Of a DNA stretch of 64,000 nt, positions 14,591-24,475 are shown piece by piece. This DNA is from Pustulibacterium marinum (GTDB lineage Bacteria > Bacteroidota > Bacteroidia > Flavobacteriales > Flavobacteriaceae). The translations under genes were made by a program, and so were the position numbers. The first letter of the stretch is position 1. Each line of letters starts with the position of its first letter. A model generated the notes under the pieces. The model saw only the letters and a list, made by a program, of their open reading frames with translations, made no database searches and was not told the origin of the DNA. The stretch covers positions 1-64,000 of the forward strand of contig NZ_FPBK01000001.1 in assembly GCF_900116665.1 (NCBI RefSeq), given 5' to 3'.

Positions 14591-17500
14591 TTGAAAGAAG
14601 CTACATTTAAAATCTACAACGCCTCTGCCGGCTCTGGGAAAACCTTCACGTTAGTAAAAGAATATCTAAAAATATTACTTTCAGGAAACTATGCTGATGG
14701 TTTTAAGCAGATACTAGCTATTACCTTTACCAACAAAGCTGTTGGAGAAATGAAAGAACGCATTGTAGAAAATCTTTCTGATTTTGCCAACAATCCATTA
14801 GTTGCAGAAGAAAACGATATGTTTAAAAGTTTGATGGCCGATTTAAACATAGACGCTGTCACTTTACAAACTAGATCTCGAAAAGTACTTAAAAAGATAT
14901 TACACAATTACGCTTTTTTCGATGTTTCTACCATTGATAAATTCAATCACAGACTCATTCGCACCTTTGCGCTCGATCTTAAATTACCTCAGAATTTTGA
15001 AGTAGCTCTGGAAACCGATTTACTACTAAAAGAAGCCGTAGACAATTTAATTGCCAATGCAGGAAACGATAAAAAACTTACCAAAGTTCTTATCGATTTT
15101 GTGCTAGAGAAAGTTGATGACGATAAAAGCTGGGATATTTCTAACGATATTTTTGAAGCAAGCAAGAAAATCATTAATGAAAATCACTACAAACCGCTTT
15201 CTAAATTAAAGCATAAAACCGTTGATGACTTCTTAGTGCTGAAAAAGTCTATTAAATCTAAAATAGATCTATCAGAAAAACTTATCAAATCGGAAGCTCA
15301 AAAAGTTTTAGATACCATTCAAAACGAAGGATTAGAGTTTACTGATTTTTCCAGAAAGACATTACCAAATCATTTTGAGAAACATCTTTCCGGTAGTCAT
15401 TACGGAAATCCATACAAAAATAAACTAGAAGAAAATATTGCTAATGGTTCAGGAATTTATCCCGCTAAATTAGCCGAAGACAAAAAAGCAAGTATAGACA
15501 GTTTACTTCCAGCAATTGAAGAAGCTTTTCAGATTATCAAAAAGAATTATTTCCATCTATCTTTTCTGAAAAACATCTATAAAAATTTAGTTCCACTTAC
15601 GGTAATCAATAGTGTTCAGAAAGAATTACAACACATAAAAGATGATGAAAATTTAGTGTTGATTTCAGAGTTTAACGCTACCATTTCAGAAACTATTAAA
15701 GATCAACCTGCACCTTTTATTTATGAGCGTTTAGGCGAAAAATACCGATTTTATTTTATTGATGAGTTTCAAGATACTTCTGAAATGCAATGGAATAATT
15801 TGGTTCCGTTGATAGATAGTGCTCTGGCTGGCGAAAGTTTAAGCGAGCAAAAAGGTTCTTTATTTTTGGTTGGCGATGCAAAGCAAGCCATTTACCGCTG
15901 GAGAGGTGGAAATCCAGAACAGTTTATCAATCTGTTTACCAAAACCAATAATCCTTTTCAAATTTCAGCTGAAAACAATAACCTCGGGACCAATTACCGA
16001 AGCTATGATGCCATCATCAACTTTAATAATGCATTTTTCAATTTTGCAAAATCATACTTAACAAGTGAAACGCATCAAGAACTTTATGAATTAAGTTTTC
16101 AAGAAAGCAATCGTAAAAAAGGTGGCTATGTGGGGATTGAATTTATTGAAAGCAACGATGAGCAACACGATAATGAAATCTATGTAGAACGTACGCTGAA
16201 CACCATTCAGCAAACTATTGAAAAAGGATATACTTATAAAGACATTGCCGTTTTAACTCGAAAGAATAGCCAAGGTGTAATGGTTGCCAATGCACTGGCA
16301 GAAGCCAATATTCCCATTGTTTCTTCGGAAACTTTGTTATTAAAAAATAGCGGAAAAATTCAGTTTCTGAATAACCTGGTTCGTTACAGTATCTATCCGG
16401 AAAGCCAAGAAATTAAAGCTAAACTATTACTTTATTTGGCGTTTCAACAAAAGCAAGAAACCACGCATACTTTTATAAAAAACAGAATAGAACTTACAAG
16501 CGAAACTGCTTTTCAAGATTATTCATTTTCGTTATATGCATTTCTTCAAAAACCATTTTATGATGCCATTCAGTACGCTATTCAACAATTTGAATTGGCC
16601 GATGAATCGGATGCCTACCTTCAATATTACCTGGATATTTTATTGGAGTTCAATGAAAAATATAAAGAAGGTGCTACCGCTTTTATAAATTACTGGGATG
16701 AAAAAGGAGACCGACTAAGTTTAGTGGCTCCTGACGGAATGGATGCCGTAAGCTTGTACACTGTACATAAATCAAAAGGATTAGAATTTCCGGTAGTTAT
16801 TTATCCATTTGTCCAAGACGAAATTATTGAATCTAGATCACAAACATGGGTACATGTAGATGCCGAAGAATTTTCTGGTTTTGATAATCTATTTATCAAT
16901 GCAAATAAGGATTTTGCCGAAATATCTGAAGAAGCAAATACGCTTAAAGAAATAATAGACACGCGAAGTGCTTTGGATAATATGAATGTACTGTATGTTG
17001 CTTTAACACGAGCTGTAAAACAATTGCATATCATCAGTCATTCCAAAGCAAAAGAAAATAGTTATGCCAAATTACTTCAAGATTTTGTAGCAAAAGAAAA
17101 AGGTGAAGTACAAAACTATAATCCTATTTGGGGTGAAAATAGCTATCTGGCAGAAAAAACCAAAGAAGCTTCTATTATCAATGACACCATACCTTTTAGA
17201 GGTGGCAATGCCAAAAAAACATTAAATATTGTGACCAAAAATGGAATGCTTTGGGATACAAAACAGCAAAATGCCATAGAAAAAGGAAACATTATTCACC
17301 AACTATTAGCAAATATCAAGACTGAAAAGGATATAGAATTTTCTATTGAAAAAGCACTAGTTGAGGGCGTTATTGCCGAAAACGAAACAAATGACATAAA
17401 AACGACTTTACAAACGCTTATTCATCATCCAGACTTATCATCTTATTTTACAGATGAAACCTACTCTATTTTTAATGAAAGAGAAATAGTAACCAATACC

Positions 17501-17698
17501 GGTGCTTTATTAAGACCAGACAGGTTAATGCTTGGAAATAATGAAGCCATAATTATTGATTACAAAACCGGAAGTATGAGTTCTAGGTACCAAACGCAAT
17601 TGGATTCTTATGAAAATGCTCTTAAAAATATGGGCTTTATAAATATCAAAAAAATACTGGTTTTCATCTATCCAGAAATTAGCGTGAAATATTTCTGA
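14591..17698 (+). CDS. AddA-like helicase-nuclease (UvrD/RecB superfamily)
   Basis: A 1035-residue double-strand break repair enzyme. Helicase motifs: Walker A ASAGSGKTFT (11-20), FIDEFQDTS near 388-396, VGDAKQAIYRWRGG, YTVHKSKGLEFPVVI and NVLYVALTRAV. The C-terminal 120 residues form a RecB-type PD-(D/E)XK nuclease: GNIIHQLL, LRPDRLM and IIDYKTG near 989, then YQTQLDSYENAL. This is the AddA architecture; its partner is the nuclease at 19381. The pair should unwind and resect broken ends for RecA. Translation starts with TTG at 14591, since no ATG is available near the family N terminus. The OmpA gene separates it from its partner, which is unusual. Confidence 0.92.
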   Translation: MKEATFKIYNASAGSGKTFTLVKEYLKILLSGNYADGFKQILAITFTNKAVGEMKERIVENLSDFANNPLVAEENDMFKSLMADLNIDAVTLQTRSRKVLKKILHNYAFFDVSTIDKFNHRLIRTFALDLKLPQNFEVALETDLLLKEAVDNLIANAGNDKKLTKVLIDFVLEKVDDDKSWDISNDIFEASKKIINENHYKPLSKLKHKTVDDFLVLKKSIKSKIDLSEKLIKSEAQKVLDTIQNEGLEFTDFSRKTLPNHFEKHLSGSHYGNPYKNKLEENIANGSGIYPAKLAEDKKASIDSLLPAIEEAFQIIKKNYFHLSFLKNIYKNLVPLTVINSVQKELQHIKDDENLVLISEFNATISETIKDQPAPFIYERLGEKYRFYFIDEFQDTSEMQWNNLVPLIDSALAGESLSEQKGSLFLVGDAKQAIYRWRGGNPEQFINLFTKTNNPFQISAENNNLGTNYRSYDAIINFNNAFFNFAKSYLTSETHQELYELSFQESNRKKGGYVGIEFIESNDEQHDNEIYVERTLNTIQQTIEKGYTYKDIAVLTRKNSQGVMVANALAEANIPIVSSETLLLKNSGKIQFLNNLVRYSIYPESQEIKAKLLLYLAFQQKQETTHTFIKNRIELTSETAFQDYSFSLYAFLQKPFYDAIQYAIQQFELADESDAYLQYYLDILLEFNEKYKEGATAFINYWDEKGDRLSLVAPDGMDAVSLYTVHKSKGLEFPVVIYPFVQDEIIESRSQTWVHVDAEEFSGFDNLFINANKDFAEISEEANTLKEIIDTRSALDNMNVLYVALTRAVKQLHIISHSKAKENSYAKLLQDFVAKEKGEVQNYNPIWGENSYLAEKTKEASIINDTIPFRGGNAKKTLNIVTKNGMLWDTKQQNAIEKGNIIHQLLANIKTEKDIEFSIEKALVEGVIAENETNDIKTTLQTLIHHPDLSSYFTDETYSIFNEREIVTNTGALLRPDRLMLGNNEAIIIDYKTGSMSSRYQTQLDSYENALKNMGFINIKKILVFIYPEISVKYF

Positions 17699-17838
17699 TT
17701 AGAAATCAAATAATTATACAGCTATTTATTCGTGATTGTTTGAATAATTCGCAGGATATTCATAATAAAATTACGTTATCGAAATCTTAATGTTTTCACA
17801 ATGTAGACCTTTTCGGGTTAATAAAAACGTGGAATTGA

Positions 17839-17846
17839 TATCTTTG
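17839..17846 (+). promoter_or_regulatory. OmpA-family gene promoter -7 element
   Basis: TATCTTTG matches TAnnTTTG and lies 73 bases before the start codon, giving a leader of roughly 65 bases as is common for abundant outer-membrane proteins. No TTG at the proper distance is clear. Confidence 0.5.
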
Positions 17847-17919
17847 TTCCTGAAAATGTATTGCTATAACAGCAAATGTGACGGTAACATTTTTTAACTA
17901 AATCAAAAAAAAATTGAAT

Positions 17920-19317
17920 ATGAAACATTTAAACAAATTAGTACTGGCATGCTTCGTATGTTTTGGACTAACCAATCTTAATGCACAGGATGAAAACAAT
18001 CCGTGGGCTATTAGTATCGGAGCTAATGCAGTAGATTTCTATCCTACAAATGCAAACACTATGGTAGGAAATTGGTTTTCAGAATACTTTAATGTAGAAG
18101 ACCACTGGAATATTCTTCCATCTGTTTCAACGCTTTCTGTTTCTCGCTACGTAGGTGCAGGATTTGCAGTTGGTGTTAGAGGATCTATCAATAAAATTGA
18201 CTCCTATGGAGATATGAGTGTTGACGATCTTAACTATTACAGTGCAGATGCAGAAGTAAAATACAGCTTAGGTCAAGCTATGAATACAAATTGGTTTGAG
18301 CCATACGTAAACGTAGGTGGTGGTTATACTTGGATCACTTCTGAAGCTGGTCTAAAAAATTATGACGGTAGTTCAGATGATATCGGAAATCCAACCTTAA
18401 ATGGAGGTTTGGGTATCAACTTCTGGTTATCAGATAATATTGGTATCAATGTGCAATCTACATACAAGCACCAATTTGGAGACGATGCATTACCACATTT
18501 CCAACACGTAGCAGGATTCACCTTTAAGTTTGGTGGAAAAGATACCGATGGTGATGGTATTTATGACAAAAATGATGCTTGTCCAGAAGTTGCAGGTTTA
18601 CCAGAATTCAACGGTTGTCCAGATTCTGATGGAGATGGTATTCAAGATTCTGAAGATGCTTGTCCAAACGAAGCTGGTTTAGCAGAATTTATGGGATGTC
18701 CTGATTCTGACGGTGACGGTGTTGCAGATAAAGATGACAAATGTCCAAAAACAGCAGGATTAAAAACATTACAAGGATGTCCTGATGCTGATGGTGACGG
18801 TGTTGCAGACAAAGATGATAAGTGTCCAAACCAAGCAGGTCCTGTAGCTAATGGTGGATGTCCATGGCCAGATACTGATGGTGACGGTGTTCTTGATAAA
18901 GATGATCAATGTCCAGAAGTAAAAGGTACAAAAGCTAACAAAGGTTGTCCTGAAGTAACTGAAAAAGTTCAGAAACAATTGAATGACTATGCAAAAACTA
19001 TCTTATTTGACTCAGGTAAATCTTCAATCAAAGCACAATCTGAAGAAGTATTGCAAAACATTGTTGATATCTTAGAAGAGTATCCAAGTGCTAAGTTTAC
19101 AGTTGAAGGTCACACAGACAGCGTAGGTAGTGATTCTTTAAATCAAAAACTTTCTGAATCTAGAGCATTATCTGTAAAAGACTATTTAACAAGTCATGGT
19201 ATAGATGGTTTCAGATTATCAGCTAAAGGTTACGGTGAATCAAAACCAATTGACACCAACAAAACAAGAGCTGGTAGAGCAAACAACAGACGTGTAGAAA
19301 TTAACTTGGTAAAATAA
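17920..19317 (+). CDS. OmpA-family outer-membrane protein with thrombospondin type 3 repeats
   Basis: A 465-residue secreted protein. A signal peptide ([17 protein letters not shown], cleaved near NAQ) precedes an N-terminal beta-barrel of about 180 residues. From about residue 207 there are five calcium-binding type 3 repeats of the form DxDGDGxxDxxDxCP, then the peptidoglycan-binding OmpA domain (about 350-465) with [21 protein letters not shown] and [12 protein letters not shown]. It should anchor the outer membrane to the wall, as OprF-like proteins do. An in-frame TTG at 17914 is possible, but the ATG at 17920 gives the normal signal peptide. It has its own promoter and terminator, so its place between addA-like and addB-like genes is not an operon relation. 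Confidence 0.95.
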   Translation: MKHLNKLVLACFVCFGLTNLNAQDENNPWAISIGANAVDFYPTNANTMVGNWFSEYFNVEDHWNILPSVSTLSVSRYVGAGFAVGVRGSINKIDSYGDMSVDDLNYYSADAEVKYSLGQAMNTNWFEPYVNVGGGYTWITSEAGLKNYDGSSDDIGNPTLNGGLGINFWLSDNIGINVQSTYKHQFGDDALPHFQHVAGFTFKFGGKDTDGDGIYDKNDACPEVAGLPEFNGCPDSDGDGIQDSEDACPNEAGLAEFMGCPDSDGDGVADKDDKCPKTAGLKTLQGCPDADGDGVADKDDKCPNQAGPVANGGCPWPDTDGDGVLDKDDQCPEVKGTKANKGCPEVTEKVQKQLNDYAKTILFDSGKSSIKAQSEEVLQNIVDILEEYPSAKFTVEGHTDSVGSDSLNQKLSESRALSVKDYLTSHGIDGFRLSAKGYGESKPIDTNKTRAGRANNRRVEINLVK

Positions 19318-19341
19318 TTAAGTTAGTAAACATTATAAAGA

Positions 19342-19370
19342 AAACGCCTCGGTTTCCGGGGCGTTTTTTA
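19342..19370 (+). terminator. Terminator after the OmpA-family gene
   Basis: ACGCCTCGG pairs with CCGGGGCGT (one T-G pair) around TTT and is followed by six T. It lies between the OmpA stop and the AddB-like start. Confidence 0.9.
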
Positions 19371-19380
19371 TTTTTATAAA

Positions 19381-22125
19381 ATGAAAAGTTTTCTAAAAGA
19401 TGTAGTTGCTCAAGTACTACAAAATCATGACAAAATAGATGATATCAAATTCATTCTGCCTAGTAAACGGGCGGGAGTTTTTTTGAAAGATGAATTCATC
19501 AAACAATACCAAAAAACGGGTTTCGCTCCGCAATTTACCAGTATCGAAACCTTTATAGAGTCTATTTCTGGATTGCAATACGCTAATAACATTCAATTAT
19601 TGTTTGAACTTTACACCGTGTATCTTTCCATCCAAAAGGAAAAACCGGAAGACTTTTATTCCTTTTCTAAATGGGGACAAATTTTACTCCAGGATTTTAA
19701 TGAGATCGACAGGTATTTAGTAGAGCCGAAAACCATTTTCCCTTATTTAGCGTCTATTCAGGAGATTCATCACTGGTCACTTTCCGAAGAAAAAACGGAG
19801 TTGCAGAAGAAATATATTGAGTTCTGGAATGGGTTGGGCGACTATTATTTTGCCTATAACGAAGCGCTTCAACAAAAAGGAATTGGCTATCAGGGAATGG
19901 TTTACAAAGAAGCCATTGAAAATCTGGAGCATTACTTACATCAGAATGAAAACACCATTCATATTTTTGTAGGTTTTAATGCACTGAACAAGGCTGAAGA
20001 AAAAATCATTCAAGAATTATTAGCTACCGATAAAGCTGAAATTTATTGGGATATCGACAAGCATTTTTTAGAAGACAAAGAACACGATGCGGGCCTGTTC
20101 ATTAGAAAACATTTAAACAGTTGGAAACATTTTGAAACCAATGCACCCAACTGGATTTTTGACGAGTTCACTACCGAAAAAAACATTCAACTCATTGGCA
20201 TTCCTAAAAACGTTGGGCAAGCCAAATATGTGAGTAAACTACTCAACGATATTCAGCAAGCAAACGGTTTGCAACATACTGCTGTGGTTTTGGGTAACGA
20301 AGCGTTGCTTCCACCTGTATTGAATGAAATTCCAGATAGCATTCCGGAAGTGAATATTACCATGGGATTACCACTTTCGGAAACTCCTATAGCGTCTTTA
20401 TTTTCGCTTTATTTTCATTTGTACATTCACGAAAAAGAGCAATGGTATTACCGCGATGTTTTGAATTTGCTTACACATTCGGTAGCGCAACAATTGTTGG
20501 GAAGCACCGCTAATGCTATCATCACCGACATTCAAACCACAAACAAAATACAAATTAGCTTTGGGCAACTCATTAAAAATAATGAAAACCAGCCCAAAGC
20601 ACTTTCGCATTTCTTTCTAGATCCAAAAACGGTCAGTCCAAAAGTTTTGCTGCAACATTGTTTTGATTTGATCTATGATTTGAAACAAAAACTAGAAACC
20701 GACAAAGACGCGAATCGATTGTCGTTGGAGTATTTATACCGGTTTTACGAGCTTTTCAATCAGTTGCAACAGTATGTAGATAATTACACTTACATTGCTG
20801 ATGTAAAAACACTTTTCAGTATTTATAAGGAATTAATCAGCTCTGAAACCCTCGATTTTCAAGGTGAACCTTTAGATGGTTTACAGATTATGGGAATGCT
20901 GGAAAGTAGAAATTTAGATTTTGAAACCGTGATTCTTACTTCAGTAAACGAAGGCATCCTACCGTCAGGGAAAAGCAATAATTCTTTCATTCCGTTCGAT
21001 ATCAAGAACATGTTGGAAATGCCAACTTACAAGGAAAAAGATGCCGTTTATACCTATCACTTTTACCGTTTGTTGCAACGTGCTAAAAATGTGTATTTGC
21101 TGTACAATACCGAAATGAGCGATGCACTGAAAGGTGGTGAAAAAAGTAGATTCATCATGCAATTAGAAGCTGAAAGATTGCCAAATCATAAGCTTACAGA
21201 AATTATTGCTTCGCCTAAAATTGATCCGAAAACAGAGGAAATTGAAATTCAAAAAGACGCTGCACTTTTAGAACGTTTGTATCAAGTAGCAGAAAGAGGT
21301 TTTTCACCTTCAAGCTTAACCAATTATGTTCGGAATCCTTTAGATTTTTATCAGCAATCGGTTTTAGGGATTCGTCAACAAGATGAAGTAGAAGAAACTA
21401 TTGCAGCCAATACGTTGGGGACGATTGTTCACAACACGCTAGAGAATTTATACAAGCCTTTTGAAAACGAATTGCTTTCCGAAGCCATTATTGAAACCTT
21501 TCAGAAAACCTTCGAAACAGAACTTAAAAAACAATTTGCAGAAGTTTATAAAGGTGCCGATTATTCCAAAGGAAAAAACTTATTAATCTATCACGTAGCA
21601 CAAGCCTATGTAAAACGATTTTTAGAAACTGAAAAGGAATTGGTTCAACAACACGAAGTGAAAATTGTGACCATAGAAGGCGATTACAAAACTGAAATCA
21701 ACATTCCAGGAATTGACAAAAAGATCATTCTAAAAGGAAAAGTAGACCGTGTAGACGAAATTGACGGGCAACTACGTATTGTTGATTACAAAAGTGGAAA
21801 GGTAGAAAACAAACATGTTGAAATTGTGGAATGGAACGAAATCATAGATTCGTACGATTTTAGCAAAGCTTTTCAGGTATTGGCGTATGCGTATATGTAT
21901 TACAATCAGGTTTCGAAATTTGAAACAGCAGAAGCCGGAATTATTTCCTTTAAAAACCTTCAAGCAGGCTTTTTACAATTCTGCACCAAAGACAAAAGAG
22001 CGGCGTATGCCAAAAAAGATTTTGCCATAACACCCGAAACTTTACAAGAGTTTGAACAGCAATTACATCAATTAATTCTGGAAATTTTAAATCCGGAAAT
22101 CCCCTTCACAGAAAAAGAAGTATAA
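19381..22125 (+). CDS. AddB-like nuclease (PD-(D/E)XK family)
   Basis: A 914-residue protein corresponding to the AddB half of the AddAB break-repair complex. The N terminus (FILPSKRAGVFLKDEF) and the middle helicase-like part are typical of AddB, without a usable Walker A. The C-terminal nuclease has TIVHNTLENLY near 683, GKVDRVDEI, LRIVDYKSGK near 799 and QVLAYAYMYY. Classical AddB has cysteines holding an iron-sulfur cluster; here the CP of the first site is NP (YVRNPLDFY) and the C-terminal cysteine set is missing. It starts ten bases after the OmpA terminator, with no clear promoter. The hydrolase at 22129 follows at once. Confidence 0.88.
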   Translation: MKSFLKDVVAQVLQNHDKIDDIKFILPSKRAGVFLKDEFIKQYQKTGFAPQFTSIETFIESISGLQYANNIQLLFELYTVYLSIQKEKPEDFYSFSKWGQILLQDFNEIDRYLVEPKTIFPYLASIQEIHHWSLSEEKTELQKKYIEFWNGLGDYYFAYNEALQQKGIGYQGMVYKEAIENLEHYLHQNENTIHIFVGFNALNKAEEKIIQELLATDKAEIYWDIDKHFLEDKEHDAGLFIRKHLNSWKHFETNAPNWIFDEFTTEKNIQLIGIPKNVGQAKYVSKLLNDIQQANGLQHTAVVLGNEALLPPVLNEIPDSIPEVNITMGLPLSETPIASLFSLYFHLYIHEKEQWYYRDVLNLLTHSVAQQLLGSTANAIITDIQTTNKIQISFGQLIKNNENQPKALSHFFLDPKTVSPKVLLQHCFDLIYDLKQKLETDKDANRLSLEYLYRFYELFNQLQQYVDNYTYIADVKTLFSIYKELISSETLDFQGEPLDGLQIMGMLESRNLDFETVILTSVNEGILPSGKSNNSFIPFDIKNMLEMPTYKEKDAVYTYHFYRLLQRAKNVYLLYNTEMSDALKGGEKSRFIMQLEAERLPNHKLTEIIASPKIDPKTEEIEIQKDAALLERLYQVAERGFSPSSLTNYVRNPLDFYQQSVLGIRQQDEVEETIAANTLGTIVHNTLENLYKPFENELLSEAIIETFQKTFETELKKQFAEVYKGADYSKGKNLLIYHVAQAYVKRFLETEKELVQQHEVKIVTIEGDYKTEINIPGIDKKIILKGKVDRVDEIDGQLRIVDYKSGKVENKHVEIVEWNEIIDSYDFSKAFQVLAYAYMYYNQVSKFETAEAGIISFKNLQAGFLQFCTKDKRAAYAKKDFAITPETLQEFEQQLHQLILEILNPEIPFTEKEV

Positions 22126-22128
22126 GCA

Positions 22129-22977
22129 ATGACGAAAGAAGAATTTATCCTAGATGGAAAACATCATAGACCTATTTTAGCCGATATTACGCTAACGGAA
22201 GATAACTCCAAAAAGCCTATTATATTATTTGCACACGGCTACAAAGGTTTTAAAGATTGGGGCGCTTGGCATTTGGTGGCTTCAACCTTTGCAAAAGCCG
22301 GAATTGCCTTTTTAAAATTCAATTTTTCGCACAACGGAGGAACCGTGGAACAACCGATTGATTTCCCTGATTTAGATGCCTTCGGAAAAAATAATTACGT
22401 TAAAGAATTAGATGATATTCAAACGATTATTGATTTTGTCTCCTCAGCAGATTTTAAGTTCGCGTCGGAAATAGATCCAGAACAAATAGCAATTATGGGA
22501 CATTCGCGTGGTGGCGGAATCATCACCATCAGCGCAGCAGAAGACTCCAGAATTAAACAACTGATTTCCTGGGCCGGAGTAAGCGATTTTGAAAGCAGAT
22601 TCCCAACCGGATTTAAAAAATTGGTTTGGCGTATGCGTGGTGTCGGTTATGTTGTCAACAGCAGAACCAAACAAAAAATGCCGCACTATTATGAGTTTTA
22701 TAAAAACTTTATGGCAAATAGAGAACGCTTGAATATTAAAAGAGCTACGCAAAAACTGAAGATTCCACACTTGTTAGTTCACGGAACAACTGACCCAACC
22801 GTACCACTTTGGGAAGCAGAAAACATGCAAAAATGGAATCCGAATGCGGAATTACTTAAAGTACCCAACGGCGATCATAATTTTGGTGCAAAACACCCTT
22901 GGGAAAGCAACACCATGCCCGAAGATTTAACAAACGTGACTGAACGAACCATTCAGTTTATCAAGAAGAACTTCTAA
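22129..22977 (+). CDS. Alpha/beta hydrolase
   Basis: A 282-residue alpha/beta hydrolase without signal peptide. The nucleophile elbow is MGHSRGGGI, with the serine near residue 125; the catalytic histidine is likely in NGDHNFG near 248 and the acid in HGTTDPTVPL. HGYKGFKDWGAWH near the N terminus forms the oxyanion region. Relatives are labelled dienelactone hydrolase or prolyl oligopeptidase family, but the substrate is unknown. It starts three bases after the AddB-like gene and is probably cotranscribed with it. Confidence 0.85.
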   Translation: MTKEEFILDGKHHRPILADITLTEDNSKKPIILFAHGYKGFKDWGAWHLVASTFAKAGIAFLKFNFSHNGGTVEQPIDFPDLDAFGKNNYVKELDDIQTIIDFVSSADFKFASEIDPEQIAIMGHSRGGGIITISAAEDSRIKQLISWAGVSDFESRFPTGFKKLVWRMRGVGYVVNSRTKQKMPHYYEFYKNFMANRERLNIKRATQKLKIPHLLVHGTTDPTVPLWEAENMQKWNPNAELLKVPNGDHNFGAKHPWESNTMPEDLTNVTERTIQFIKKNF

Positions 22978-23002
22978 AAAAATAGCCGAAAGCTACTTTT
23001 TT
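22976..23002. terminator. Bidirectional terminator between converging genes
   Basis: AAAAA and TAGC pair with GCTA and TTTTT around CGAAA with one mismatch. It overlaps the stop of the hydrolase gene and the 3' end of the DUF3109 gene. Confidence 0.7.
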
Positions 23003-23571
23003 AATTTCTTGTAGTTTTCGGCCACCAATTCTAATTCTTCATACCAAGCTTCGCCATATTTGCGAATCAAAGCATCTTTCACAAATTTATAAATGGGCAC
23101 TTGCAACTCTTTTCCTAGCGAACAAGCATCATCACAAATATGCCATTTATGGTAATTTACCGCTGAAAAAGTAGAATATTCTTTAGCTCTAATTGGATAC
23201 AGCTCGCAAGAAACCGGCTTTTTCCAATCGATTTCTCCGGCACGGTAAGCACCTTCAATTCCGCAAAGCGCCGTTCCTTTATCATCAAAAGTAACATACG
23301 CACAGTCGGCTCCATCAATTAACGGAGTTTCCCACTCACCATCAAAACCCTTCACATACACACCTTGAGCTTCAATAGCCTCAATGCCTTCTTTACGTAA
23401 AAACGGCTTCACTTTTGGATAAATTTTTTCTAATATTTCTAGTTCATCATCTTCAACCGGCGCACCTGCTTCGCCATCAACACAACAAGCACCTTTACAA
23501 GCACTCAAATTACACGCAAAATCATTCTCAATGATTTCCTCTGAAACTATGGTTTTTCCTATCTGAAACAT
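22993..23571 (-). CDS. DUF3109-family cysteine-rich protein
   Basis: A 192-residue cytoplasmic protein of the DUF3109 group, common in Bacteroidota. The N terminus has a cysteine cluster C20-x4-C25-x3-CC (29-30) in [13 protein letters not shown], followed by further cysteines near GADCAYV, ALCGIEG, SCELYPI and [10 protein letters not shown]. The pattern recalls the CxxCxxxxCC (YkgJ-type) proteins that bind zinc or iron, so a metal or cluster site is likely. No enzymatic function is established. It stands alone, convergent with the hydrolase gene and divergent from marC. Confidence 0.88.
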   Translation of the reverse strand: MFQIGKTIVSEEIIENDFACNLSACKGACCVDGEAGAPVEDDELEILEKIYPKVKPFLRKEGIEAIEAQGVYVKGFDGEWETPLIDGADCAYVTFDDKGTALCGIEGAYRAGEIDWKKPVSCELYPIRAKEYSTFSAVNYHKWHICDDACSLGKELQVPIYKFVKDALIRKYGEAWYEELELVAENYKKLKK

Positions 23572-23632
23572 CTTGCAAAGATATTAAAATTCAAAAACTT
23601 ATCTATTTTATTAAGATAATCATAAATATCAC

Positions 23633-23652
23633 TTACATAACCACTTATGTAA
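23633..23652. promoter_or_regulatory. Probable operator dyad upstream of marC
   Basis: TTACATAA and TTATGTAA are perfect 8-base inverted arms separated by CCAC. The dyad ends ten bases before a consensus -7 element, so it covers the -33 region of the marC promoter. A dimeric regulator binding here would repress or activate; its identity is unknown. Confidence 0.5.
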
Positions 23653-23662
23653 ATGAATTTTA

Positions 23663-23670
23663 TACATTTG
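23663..23670 (+). promoter_or_regulatory. marC promoter -7 element
   Basis: TACATTTG matches TAnnTTTG and lies 20 bases before the marC start codon. Confidence 0.6.
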
Positions 23671-23690
23671 CCGGCTAAATTTTTTTGGTT

Positions 23691-24263
23691 ATGAATATAG
23701 ATTTCAAACAAATTGCATCAGCAACTATGATTCTATTTGCTGTGATAGATGTTATTGGAAATGTGCCTATAATTGTAGACTTAAGAAGAAAAGTTGGGCA
23801 TGTTGAAAGCGAAAAGGCTTCTATTGTTGCCGGTATTATTATGATCTCCTTTCTTTTTTTGGGAGATGAAATTTTAAAATTGATTGGTATTGATGTCAAT
23901 TCATTTGCTGTGGCAGGTTCGTTTATTTTATTTTTCCTAGCTATAGAAATGATTTTGGGCATTACACTTTATAAAGACGATGCGCCGGAAACGGCCTCTA
24001 TTGTTCCCATTGCGTTTCCACTTATTGCAGGAGCAGGAACCATGACTACTTTATTATCATTACGTGCAGAATTTGCCGTAGAAAACATTATCATAGCCAT
24101 TGTCATCAACCTGATTTTTGTTTACATAATGTTAAAGTTATCTGGAAAGATTGAAAAACTCCTTGGAAAATCTGGTTTGGGTGTTATTCGTAAAATATTT
24201 GGTGTAATTTTGTTAGCTATAGCTGTGAAACTATTCGCTTCGAATGTTACAGGCTTGTTTTAA
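23691..24263 (+). CDS. MarC-family integral membrane protein
   Basis: A 190-residue protein of the inner membrane with about six hydrophobic segments (for example MILFAVIDVIGNVPII and FPLIAGAGTMTTLLSL). GNVPI in the first helix and FPLIAGAGT in the middle are the hallmarks of the MarC/YchE family. The family was once thought to give antibiotic resistance, but no transport function is established. A TTG six bases upstream could extend the frame; the ATG at 23691 is preferred. It is followed closely by a small membrane protein and a flavoprotein, so a three-gene operon is likely. Confidence 0.9.
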   Translation: MNIDFKQIASATMILFAVIDVIGNVPIIVDLRRKVGHVESEKASIVAGIIMISFLFLGDEILKLIGIDVNSFAVAGSFILFFLAIEMILGITLYKDDAPETASIVPIAFPLIAGAGTMTTLLSLRAEFAVENIIIAIVINLIFVYIMLKLSGKIEKLLGKSGLGVIRKIFGVILLAIAVKLFASNVTGLF

Positions 24264-24275
24264 ATTAATTACCTC

Positions 24276-24473
24276 ATGAAAATTTTTACTGCTACTATTA
24301 TTGTTCTTGCCATTTGTATGATAGGATTCAATGTGATAAAAATAGATCTTGAAGCTCCATTTCAAGGCGATAGTTCTATTGCTCTTGTTGGAATTTTTGC
24401 TTCGCTTTGCGCTATTGTTTTAATGTTGATATTACAAACATCTCGCAAGATTGCAGAAAAAATGAAAGAATAA
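24276..24473 (+). CDS. Small two-helix membrane protein
   Basis: A 65-residue protein with two hydrophobic segments (residues 3-22 and about 37-55) and a basic C terminus (RKIAEKMKE). I do not recognise a family. It lies twelve bases after marC and two bases before the flavoprotein start, so it is very probably translated as part of that operon. Its composition, like that of real membrane proteins, and the tight spacing are the grounds for calling it a gene. Confidence 0.7.
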   Translation: MKIFTATIIVLAICMIGFNVIKIDLEAPFQGDSSIALVGIFASLCAIVLMLILQTSRKIAEKMKE

Positions 24474-24475
24474 TT

